From positions 1,863,001-1,927,000 of the forward strand of contig NZ_AP027266.1 in the NCBI RefSeq assembly GCF_036322625.1: DNA of 64,000 bases, read 5' to 3'. This DNA is from Roseicyclus marinus (lineage in GTDB: Bacteria > Pseudomonadota > Alphaproteobacteria > Rhodobacterales > Rhodobacteraceae). Shown piece after piece: positions 17,280-24,868 of the stretch. Both the position numbers and the translations under genes were made by a program. The first letter of the stretch is position 1, and each line of letters starts with the position of its first letter. The notes below the pieces were generated by a model. The model searched no databases. It worked only from the letters and a program-made list of their open reading frames with translations, and was not told the DNA's origin.

Positions 17280-18404
17280 TCACTCGCTCGCCCGCGCATC
17301 CGCCCGGCTCTTGCCCGACACATCCATCGCCAGAACGCTCGCCATCAACCCGTCCAGATCGCCGTCCAGCACCCCGCCCGTATCGCTCGTCTCGTAGCCC
17401 GTGCGCAGATCCTTCACCATCTGGTAGGGCTGCAGCACATAGGACCGGATCTGGTTGCCCCAGCCCGCATCGCCCTTGTTCTCATGGGCCTCGTTGATGG
17501 CCGCGTTGCGCCGGTCGAGCTCCATCTGGTAAAGCCGCGATTTCAGCGCCTTCATCGCGATATCGCGGTTCTGGTGCTGCGATTTCTCGGAACTCGTCAC
17601 CACGATGCCTGTGGGCAGGTGGGTGATCCGGACGGCGGAATCGGTGGTGTTCACATGCTGGCCGCCCGCGCCCGAGGACCGATAGGTGTCGATGCGGATA
17701 TCGCTCGCATTCACCTCGATCTCGATATTGTCATCGACCACCGGATAGACCCAGACAGAGGCGAAACTCGTCTCGCGCGTGCCCTTGCCGAAGGGGCTGA
17801 TGCGGACCAGCCGATGCACGCCCGATTCCGATTTCAGCCAGCCATAGGCATTGGGCCCGGTGATCTGGAACACGACCGACTTGATCCCCGCTTCCGTGCC
17901 GGGGCTCATGTCCTGCTGATCCACCTCGTAGCCATGCGCCTCGGCCCAGCGGACATACATCCGGCTCAGCATCTGCGCCCAGTCGCAGGCCTCCGTGCCG
18001 CCCGCGCCTGCGTTGATCTCGAGGAAGGCATCGTTGCCATCGGCCTCGCCATCCAGAAGCGCCTCCAGCTCCTTCTGCGCGGCCTTGGCGACCAGCTCGG
18101 CGAGTGCGGCTTCGGCCTCGGCCACCACCTCGGCATCATCCTCCGCCTCGCCCAGCTCGATCAGCTCGACATTGTCCGAAAGCCCCGCCTTGATCGCCTC
18201 GTAGGTGCCCAGCTTGTCGACCAGCGCCTGCCGGTCGCGCATCAGCTTCTGCGCGCGGGCGGGATCGTTCCACAGGCTCGGGTCCTCGACCCGGGCGTTG
18301 AATTCCTCCAGCCGGTGCTGCGCCGTATCCAGCCCCAGGCGCTGCCCCAACAGGGTCAGGGATTTGCGGATCTTCTCGATATTGGCTTGCGTCTCGGCGC
18401 GCAT
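17280..18404 (-). CDS. prfB: peptide chain release factor 2
   Basis: 374 residues from ATG 18404 (MRAETQANIEKIRKSL). RF2 recognises UAA and UGA. The stop-codon-reading tripeptide SPF is in RLVRISPFGKGTRETSF, and the peptidyl-tRNA hydrolysis motif GGQ is in RSSGAGGQHVN. The frame is continuous through codons 20-30, so the programmed +1 frameshift that regulates many prfB genes is absent here. Order mrcA then prfB on the same strand is typical for Rhodobacterales. Confidence 0.97.
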   Translation of the reverse strand: MRAETQANIEKIRKSLTLLGQRLGLDTAQHRLEEFNARVEDPSLWNDPARAQKLMRDRQALVDKLGTYEAIKAGLSDNVELIELGEAEDDAEVVAEAEAALAELVAKAAQKELEALLDGEADGNDAFLEINAGAGGTEACDWAQMLSRMYVRWAEAHGYEVDQQDMSPGTEAGIKSVVFQITGPNAYGWLKSESGVHRLVRISPFGKGTRETSFASVWVYPVVDDNIEIEVNASDIRIDTYRSSGAGGQHVNTTDSAVRITHLPTGIVVTSSEKSQHQNRDIAMKALKSRLYQMELDRRNAAINEAHENKGDAGWGNQIRSYVLQPYQMVKDLRTGYETSDTGGVLDGDLDGLMASVLAMDVSGKSRADARASE

Positions 18405-18564
18405 CTCGGGGGCCCTTCCGGTTCGTTGCCGGGTGATATACCAGCCCCGCCCCGCACCACAAGTCCGGCTGCCTGCCGACGCCGTCAGGAAGGGCGCACC
18501 ACCACATCCACGCCCCATGGGCAGGGTGCGCCTTCAGGCGCACCACCCGCGCGCAGACTTCGCC

Positions 18565-21132
18565 CTAATACAACCCGCCCGAACTCAACGTCCCGAAACT
18601 GGTTTGCGACGGCACCCGCACCTCCTCACCGGTCGATGTCGTCACCGTCTGCCCATCCTCCTCCAGCGCCGCGCCGGTATCGTCGCGCCCGAAAAGCGGC
18701 AGGTCCGATCCCATGCCCCAGCCGCCATCGATGATCGACAGGACGCCGAAATAGGGCTCCTCGCCCTGGCGGAACAATTCATAGACCACCTCGCTGCCCT
18801 GCGCCCCGTCCGGCAGGCGCTGGCCGGAAAAGCGGTCGATGGGGTAGAAGGCCCCGCCCTGGGGCACGGCGAACGGCCCGCCGCCGTATTCCTCGATGGC
18901 CTCTTGCATGAATTCGTTGAAGACCGGCCCGCACATGCCGCCGCCCGACGCGCCCGATCCCAGGGGGCGCGGCTGGTCGTAGCCGATGTAGCAGCCCGCC
19001 GCGATGGTCGAGGTGAAGCCCACGAACCACACGTCGCGCGCCTCGTTCGTCGTGCCCGTCTTGCCCGCCGCAGGCACCGGCAGGTTCACCGTGCTCGATG
19101 CCGTGCCCCGGTCCACCACGCCCTGCATCATGGAGGTCATCTGGTAGGCCGTGATCGGGTCGATCACCCGCTCCCGGTTCGACATGATCGCAGGCCCGTA
19201 TCCCGGCGTCAGCGAGGCCAGCTCGCAATCGGGACAGCTCCTCTGGTCATGGCGATAGACCGTGTTGCCCCAGCGATCCTGGATCCGGTCGACCAATGTC
19301 GGCTCCACCCTTTCGCCGCCATTGGCAAACATCGCATAGGCCGCGACCATCCGGTAAAGCGTCGTCTCCTGGCTGCCCAGCGAATTGGCGAGGAACGGCT
19401 GCATGTCGTCATAGACCCCGAACCGCTCGGCATAGCGCGCGACCGTCTCCATCCCCACATCCTGCGCCAGGCGCACCGTCATCAGGTTGCGGCTCATCTC
19501 GATCCCGGTCCTCAGCGGCGCGGGTCCGTAGAACTGGTTGGACGCATTCGTCGGACGCCAGATGCCCTCTCCCGTTTCCACCTCGATGGGCGCATCCAGA
19601 ACGATCGTGTTGGGCGAATAGCCACTGTCGAGCGCCGCGGCGAAGACAAAGGGCTTGAAGGAGGATCCGGGCTGGCGCGTCGCCTGGGTCGCGCGGTTGA
19701 AGCTCGATTGCTGGAACGAAAATCCGCCCTGCATCGCCAGAACACGGCCCGTGTTCACATCCATCGCCATGAATCCGCCCTGCACCTCGGGCACCTGCCT
19801 CAGCGTCCAGCGCAGGAATGCGCCGTCGCCATCGCGCGTCATCGCGCGCACATGGACCACGTCACCCACCGCCAGCAAATCGCCCGCCACCCGCGCCTGC
19901 GGCCCCCGGCTGCCATCCTCGCGCAAGGGCCTTGCCCAGGTCACATCCTCGGCGGGGATGAAATGGCCGTCCTCGTCCTCCTCGACCCCCTCGATCCCGA
20001 TCCGGGCCGAGCTCGCGCCCAGCTCCAGCACCACCGCCGGGAACCAGCCGTCGATGTCGCGCGCGATCTGCGCATCCGCCAGCGCCGCGCGCCAGCTCTC
20101 CTCCCCGGTCAGCTCCTCCGGATCGATCCGGTCGCTCGGCCCCCGCCAGACGCCCAGGTTGCGGTCATAGCGCTCCAGCGCCCGGCGCAGCGCGCGTTCG
20201 GCCACATCCTGCAGGCTCTCGTCCATCGTGGCCCGCACCGTGTAGCCACCGGTAAAGAACTCGTCCTCGCCATATTGCGCCGACAATTGGCGGCGGATCT
20301 CGTCGGTGAAATAATTGCGCGGCGGGATCGCGCCCCGGAACGGCTCGATATGGCCGCCCTGCACCGTTTCCAGCGGCAGCGCGATGGCCGCCTCCATCTC
20401 GGCGCGGCCGATATAGCCATTCTCGAACATCTCGCGCAGCACGTAATTGCGGCGGCTGATCGCGCGGTCATAGTCGCGCACGGGATGGAAATTCGACGGC
20501 GCCTGCGGCAGCGCGGCCAGATAGGCCGCCTGTTCCAGCGTCAGATCCTCGAGATTGGTGTTGAAATAGGTCTGGGCGGCGGCGGCCACACCATAGGAAT
20601 TCTGCCCGAGGAAAATCTCGTTCAGATACAGCTCAAGGATACGCTCCTTGCTCAAGGCCTGCTCGATCCTCGCGGCCAGGATGATCTCGCGCACCTTGCG
20701 TTCGATGGTGCGCGACCCGTCGAGCAGGAAATTCTTCATCACCTGCTGCGTGATGGTCGAGGCCCCCCGCACATCCCGCCCCCGGCTTTGGACCGCCTCG
20801 TAAAAGGCCGCCGCGATGGCGCGCGGGTCATAGCCGCCATGCTCGTAGAAATTGCGGTCCTCCGCGCTGACAAAGGCATGGGCGACCAGGTCGGGAATAT
20901 CCTCGGCCGGCACGAACAACCGCCGCTCGGCGGCGAATTCGTCCACGATCAACCCCTCGCGCGAATAGATGCGGCTGATCGTGGCGGGCGTGTAGGTCGA
21001 CAAGGCCTCGGTCGAGGGCAGATCGCGCGAATACATGAACAAGACGCCGCCCACCGCGATGGCGACCGCGATCACGCCCAGCGTCACCGCCGAAAAGATC
21101 GCGCCGAAAAAACCAAAGATGAATCGGATCAT
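18565..21132 (-). CDS. mrcA: penicillin-binding protein 1A, bifunctional transglycosylase/transpeptidase
   Basis: 855 residues. A cytoplasmic stub and one membrane helix (about 8-33) anchor the protein. The GT51 glycosyltransferase follows, with EDRNFYEHGGYD carrying the catalytic Glu and STITQQVMKNFLL. Next are an OB-like insert and the transpeptidase domain with SSFK (nucleophile Ser), SRN and KTGT motifs. It polymerises and cross-links peptidoglycan in the periplasm. The tail after KTGT is longer than in E. coli and Ser/Thr/Gly-rich. Neighbours amiC and prfB run the same way. Confidence 0.97.
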   Translation of the reverse strand: MIRFIFGFFGAIFSAVTLGVIAVAIAVGGVLFMYSRDLPSTEALSTYTPATISRIYSREGLIVDEFAAERRLFVPAEDIPDLVAHAFVSAEDRNFYEHGGYDPRAIAAAFYEAVQSRGRDVRGASTITQQVMKNFLLDGSRTIERKVREIILAARIEQALSKERILELYLNEIFLGQNSYGVAAAAQTYFNTNLEDLTLEQAAYLAALPQAPSNFHPVRDYDRAISRRNYVLREMFENGYIGRAEMEAAIALPLETVQGGHIEPFRGAIPPRNYFTDEIRRQLSAQYGEDEFFTGGYTVRATMDESLQDVAERALRRALERYDRNLGVWRGPSDRIDPEELTGEESWRAALADAQIARDIDGWFPAVVLELGASSARIGIEGVEEDEDGHFIPAEDVTWARPLREDGSRGPQARVAGDLLAVGDVVHVRAMTRDGDGAFLRWTLRQVPEVQGGFMAMDVNTGRVLAMQGGFSFQQSSFNRATQATRQPGSSFKPFVFAAALDSGYSPNTIVLDAPIEVETGEGIWRPTNASNQFYGPAPLRTGIEMSRNLMTVRLAQDVGMETVARYAERFGVYDDMQPFLANSLGSQETTLYRMVAAYAMFANGGERVEPTLVDRIQDRWGNTVYRHDQRSCPDCELASLTPGYGPAIMSNRERVIDPITAYQMTSMMQGVVDRGTASSTVNLPVPAAGKTGTTNEARDVWFVGFTSTIAAGCYIGYDQPRPLGSGASGGGMCGPVFNEFMQEAIEEYGGGPFAVPQGGAFYPIDRFSGQRLPDGAQGSEVVYELFRQGEEPYFGVLSIIDGGWGMGSDLPLFGRDDTGAALEEDGQTVTTSTGEEVRVPSQTSFGTLSSGGLY

Positions 21133-21214
21133 GAACCGCCGCCCGTTCCTGTTGCCCAGCCTATAGCTGTCCGCGCCCCTCCGGGCAAATCACATGCGCA
21201 GCTTTCCGCCCGCC

Positions 21215-21264
21215 AAAGCATGTTGCGCAAAAGTGGAAACCGGTTTTGCGCGCCCGGAACATGC
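21215..21264 (+). repeat. dispersed ~50-bp palindromic repeat, copy 1
   Basis: It begins AAAGCATGTTGCGCAAAAG and continues GGAAACCGGTTTTGCGC to GAACATGC, giving nested inverted arms (GCGCAAAA / TTTTGCGC and GCATGTT / AACATGC). It lies between the mrcA start and the amiC stop. Near copies occur at 35521-35571 (minus orientation) and 50255-50305. Confidence 0.75.
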
Positions 21265-21323
21265 GCCATCAAAAGGTAGACGAGCGGCGCAGGACGACGC
21301 CGGAACGCGACAGCCTCCGGGGA

Positions 21324-22553
21324 TCACTGCCGCGCCCGCATCCTGCGCGCCTGATCGGCATCGGCCCAATCCAGAACCGCCGTCACCAGCGCCCCCTGCA
21401 TCGCCGCCCGCCATGCGGGATCAAGGATATTGGCCAGGTCCCGGCTGTCCGACATGAACCCGATCTCCAACAGCGCCGAGGGGATATCGGCCGCCCGCAG
21501 CACGGTGAACCCCGCCTCCCCCCAGGGCTGCGCATGCATCCGCACATCGGCGGCGGCAAAGCTTTCGACAAGGGTCGCGGCGAAGCCTGCCGCGCGCGGC
21601 GCGGTCTCCAGCCGGGCAAGGTCCATCAGAACCCCCGCCACCACGTCATCGGCCCCGTGCAGATCGACACCCTGCAAAAGGTCGGCGCGGTCATGCTGCT
21701 CGGCCAGGGCTTCGGCGGCCGCATCGGATGCTGTCTCGGACAGGGTGTAGATCGTGGCCCCCTGCGCCCGCCCCTCGGCCAGCGCATCGGCATGGATCGA
21801 CAAGAACAGATCCGCCCCCGCCGCCCGCGCAATGGTCACCCGTGTCGGCAGCGGCACAAAGACATCGGCCTCCCGCGTCAGCACCACCTCCACCCGTCCC
21901 GTCCGCCGCAGCGCATCGCGCAATTCCCGCGCGAAGGTCAGGACCAGATCGGCCTCCGTGTGATCGCCGCGCACGGCCCCCGGATCGACCCCGCCATGGC
22001 CCGGATCGATCACCACCACGATCGGCCCATCCGATGCGGGCCGGCGCGTCTCCGACATCACCGGCGCGGGGCCTGCCGCCTCGGGCGGCGCGCCCGCCTG
22101 CGCCCGGAACGTGGCCTCGTCCGCCCGCACCAGCCGCACGACAACCTCCGCCCGGCCACTTGCCGGATCGACCGTCATCGCCGCTGTCCCCGGCACCATG
22201 GGCCGCGCCAGGTCGACGACCAGCCGCGACCAGCCCGCCTGCCGCGCCGGTCCCGCCGCGATTCCCGACAGACCCTCGGGCAGGACCACACCCTCCGCCC
22301 AATCGCCAAACGCGACCTCGCGGAAATCCACCACCACCCGCGCCGGATCGGCCAGCGTAAAGACCCGGAAGGGCACCGGCTGGCTCAGCGACAGCTGCAG
22401 GCTCACCCCGCCCTCTTCTGCGCTCAGGCGGCTGTCCTCGGCGATGAGGCGCGCAAGCGCCCCCATGCCCTGCGCCGCCGCGCCAAGGCCGAAGGTACAG
22501 ACGGCCAGCGCCGCGAGGATCGGGATCAGGACTGCTCGGATCACGGGGTTCAT
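21324..22553 (-). CDS. amiC: N-acetylmuramoyl-L-alanine amidase (AmiC type)
   Basis: 409 residues from ATG 22553 (MNPVIRAVLIPILAALAVC), which gives a clean signal peptide ending near AAAQG. An N-terminal AMIN domain at about 35-140 (septal peptidoglycan targeting) is followed by an Amidase_3 domain with zinc ligands in VIDPGHGG, the Glu of HTEADL and the His of SIHADA, and the catalytic Glu in LLEIGFMSD. It removes stem peptides from glycan strands during daughter-cell separation. It lies upstream of mrcA on the same strand. Confidence 0.95.
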   Translation of the reverse strand: MNPVIRAVLIPILAALAVCTFGLGAAAQGMGALARLIAEDSRLSAEEGGVSLQLSLSQPVPFRVFTLADPARVVVDFREVAFGDWAEGVVLPEGLSGIAAGPARQAGWSRLVVDLARPMVPGTAAMTVDPASGRAEVVVRLVRADEATFRAQAGAPPEAAGPAPVMSETRRPASDGPIVVVIDPGHGGVDPGAVRGDHTEADLVLTFARELRDALRRTGRVEVVLTREADVFVPLPTRVTIARAAGADLFLSIHADALAEGRAQGATIYTLSETASDAAAEALAEQHDRADLLQGVDLHGADDVVAGVLMDLARLETAPRAAGFAATLVESFAAADVRMHAQPWGEAGFTVLRAADIPSALLEIGFMSDSRDLANILDPAWRAAMQGALVTAVLDWADADQARRMRARQ

Positions 22554-22684
22554 CCCGGTTGATGTTGGTTGACGCGATCTTACCAAAACGAAAGTTGAGA
22601 CCCAAGGGCCGCGTGATCCCGCCCAAGCGTAAAGGGCCCGTTACCACGTCCCTCTTGCCGTAACGCCTTGGCAAGAAAGCCGCG

Positions 22685-22711
22685 CGGATCTTTACCTTTC
22701 GGCAAGATCCG
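22685..22711 (-). terminator. candidate terminator after the aminotransferase gene
   Basis: A perfect 8-bp stem CGGATCTT / AAGATCCG with an 11-nt loop lies 22 bp beyond the aminotransferase stop. The T tract is weak (CTTTCTT after a few GC bases), so termination may be partial. Confidence 0.4.
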
Positions 22712-22732
22712 GCGCGCGCCCTTCACCAAGGG

Positions 22733-23881
22733 TTAACCACGCCCCGCAAAGAACCGGGTCAGCCGCGCGACGCCCTCCTCGATCTCCGCCGTGCCCCGCG
22801 CATAGGACAGCCGCAAGAACCCGGCCCCCCGCGACTTGTCGAAATCAAGCCCCGGCGTGACCGCGACCCCGGCCTCCTCGAGGATCTCGCGCGACAGCGA
22901 CAGCGCATCCTGCGTCACCCCCGACACATCGACATAGACGTAGAATGCCCCATCCGCAGGGGCCACGCCGGTCAATCCGATCCCGGCCAGACCTTGCAAC
23001 AAAACCTCGCGATTCCGGGCATATGTCAGGCGATATTCATCCAGTTCTGCGCGCCCCTCGGGCGACATGGCCCCCAAGGCCGCGATCTGGCTCGCATGGC
23101 TCGGACAGATGAACAGGTTCTGCGCCAGACGCTCGATGCTGCGCACATGGTCTTGCGGCACGACCATCCAGCCCAGCCGCCAGCCGGTCATCGAGAAATA
23201 CTTGGAAAAGGAATTGATCACATAGACGTCGTCGGTGACCTCCAGCGCGCTCACCGCGCGGTCGCCATACTGCAGCCCGTGATAAATTTCGTCTGAAATC
23301 AGCGATATACCATGCGTTCTTGAAGCATCCGACAGGCTTTGCAGCGCCGCCTTGTCCAGCATCGTGCCGGTGGGATTGGCCGGGCTCGCCACGATCAACC
23401 CCGCCAGATCGGCGCTCAATTGCTCCGCAACCGGTTGATATCGCGTGGACAATTCGGTCCTGAGCCCCACCGGCTCAAGGCTCATCGCCGTCAGGATCTG
23501 CCGATAGGACGGATAGCAGGGCTCCCCCAGCCCCACCTTGTCGCCCGCATCGTAAAGCGCTGAAAACGCAAGGATAAACGCCCCCGACGCGCCCGATGTC
23601 AGGATCACCCGACCGGGGTCGAGGTCCAGATCGTACCATTCCCCGTAAAGCGCCGCGATGGCAGCCCGCAGATCGGGCCGACCCAGTGCGACGGTATATC
23701 CAAGCGGCCCCTTTTCCATCTCGGCGGCCAGCCGTTCGCGCGCCGCGCGTGGCGCCCCCGTCCCCGGCTGCCCGACCTCCATATGTATGATTTCACGCCC
23801 TTTTTCTTCAGCCGCACGCGCGGCCTCCATCACGTCCATGACGATGAACGGGTCAACGGCGCTACGGTGGGACAGGCGCAT
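22733..23881 (-). CDS. PLP-dependent class I/II aminotransferase
   Basis: 382 residues from ATG 23881, with GGAGG about 11 nt upstream; the frame stays open upstream antisense to dsbA but that part is not conserved-looking. The fold-type I pattern is complete: an N-terminal PFIVMDVMEAARAAEEKGREIIHMEVGQP, the substrate/PLP block ASPANPTGT, the Asp of SDEIYHGL, and the PLP lysine in NSFSKYFSMTGWRLGW. It most resembles the aspartate/aromatic aminotransferase group. Exact substrate not assignable. Divergent from the DsbA-like gene. Confidence 0.92.
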   Translation of the reverse strand: MRLSHRSAVDPFIVMDVMEAARAAEEKGREIIHMEVGQPGTGAPRAARERLAAEMEKGPLGYTVALGRPDLRAAIAALYGEWYDLDLDPGRVILTSGASGAFILAFSALYDAGDKVGLGEPCYPSYRQILTAMSLEPVGLRTELSTRYQPVAEQLSADLAGLIVASPANPTGTMLDKAALQSLSDASRTHGISLISDEIYHGLQYGDRAVSALEVTDDVYVINSFSKYFSMTGWRLGWMVVPQDHVRSIERLAQNLFICPSHASQIAALGAMSPEGRAELDEYRLTYARNREVLLQGLAGIGLTGVAPADGAFYVYVDVSGVTQDALSLSREILEEAGVAVTPGLDFDKSRGAGFLRLSYARGTAEIEEGVARLTRFFAGRG

Positions 23882-24049
23882 TGTGGGAAACCTCCGGACC
23901 TCTGCCCCGGCCTTCAAACAGCCCGCGCGCGGCCCGTCAACGCCCATCCGCCTCACGCCCCTGTGAGACCATGCCGCGCCACTCCGACTGGTCCGAGGCC
24001 ATGGCGCTGTGCTACCAAAGCCGCGACACTCTTGCGAAAGACGGAACCC

Positions 24050-24802
24050 GTGCTCAAACACCTCCTGCCTCTCTGCCTTGCCGCGGGCCTTGCCCTGCCC
24101 GCCGCCGCGACCGATCTCGACAATCTCAGCGATGCCGAACGCGCCGCCTTCCGGGCCGAGGTTCGGGCCTATCTCCTTGAAAACCCTGAGGTTCTCATGG
24201 AGGCAATCGCCGTCCTCGAACAGCGCCAATCCCAGGCCGAGGTCGAACGCGACGGGATGATGGTCGCGGCCAACATGGACGCGCTCTTCAACTCCGCCTT
24301 CGATGTCAGCTTCGGCAACCCGGATGCGGATGTGGTGATCGTGGAATTCATGGATTACCGCTGCGGCTATTGCCGCCGTGCCCATCCCGAAGTGGCCGAT
24401 CTTGTTGAATTGGATGGAAATATCCGCGTGATCATCAAGGAATTCCCGATCCTTGGCGAACAATCCCTGCTCGCCGCGCGCTTTGCCATCGCGACCCGGA
24501 TCGCCCTTGGCGACGAGGCCTACATGGACATGCACAACGCCATGATGGAGATGCGCGGCGACATGACCGAGCCTGCGCTTTTGGGGCTTGCGGCCGAACT
24601 GGGGCTGGACGGTCCGGCGATCCTTGCCGCGACGGATGATCCGCTCGTGATGCAAACCATTGAATACAATCACGATCTGGCGCAGCGCATGGCCATCAGC
24701 GGCACTCCCAGCTTCGTCTTCGGCGACCAGATGGTGCGCGGCTACGTGCCGCTCGACGGGATGCAGGACATCGTGGCCTTGCTGCGCGAAACCGCGAACT
24801 GA
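24050..24802 (+). CDS. DsbA-family thiol oxidoreductase (Com1/BdbD-like)
   Basis: 250 residues from GTG 24050; the neighbouring ATG at 24001 is out of frame. The start gives a short signal peptide (LKHLLPLCLAAGLALPAAA). A helical segment with PEVLMEAIAVLEQRQ precedes the thioredoxin domain. Its active site is DYRCGYCRRAHP (CGYC) with the cis-proline loop SGTPSFVFGD. It should introduce or shuffle disulfides in the periplasm. No DsbB partner is nearby. Convergent with rne across a strong terminator. Confidence 0.93.
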   Translation: MLKHLLPLCLAAGLALPAAATDLDNLSDAERAAFRAEVRAYLLENPEVLMEAIAVLEQRQSQAEVERDGMMVAANMDALFNSAFDVSFGNPDADVVIVEFMDYRCGYCRRAHPEVADLVELDGNIRVIIKEFPILGEQSLLAARFAIATRIALGDEAYMDMHNAMMEMRGDMTEPALLGLAAELGLDGPAILAATDDPLVMQTIEYNHDLAQRMAISGTPSFVFGDQMVRGYVPLDGMQDIVALLRETAN

Positions 24803-24821
24803 CCCCCACCGAAACGCCAAA

Positions 24822-24851
24822 GAAAAAGGCACCCCGCGGGGTGCCTTTTTT
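24822..24851. terminator. bidirectional terminator, dsbA-like / rne
   Basis: A perfect palindrome (AAAAAGGCACCCCG / CGGGGTGCCTTTTT) with T runs on both strands separates the convergent genes, ending 19 bp before the rne stop. Confidence 0.9.
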
Positions 24852-24868
24852 GTTTGCTGTCAAGGCGT

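Noticed and set aside
15040-17397. A 785-codon + strand frame across the repeat tract and amidase
   Set aside because: Covers repeats and the antisense of a canonical amidase; Arg/Pro/His-rich, no domain.
18205-21279. A 1024-codon + strand frame opposite mrcA
   Set aside because: Shadow of the PBP1A gene, whose catalytic motifs are intact on the minus strand.
22733-24832. Aminotransferase extended to 699 residues
   Set aside because: The extra N-terminal part is antisense to the DsbA-like gene; the ATG at 23881 has a ribosome site and the family-typical start.
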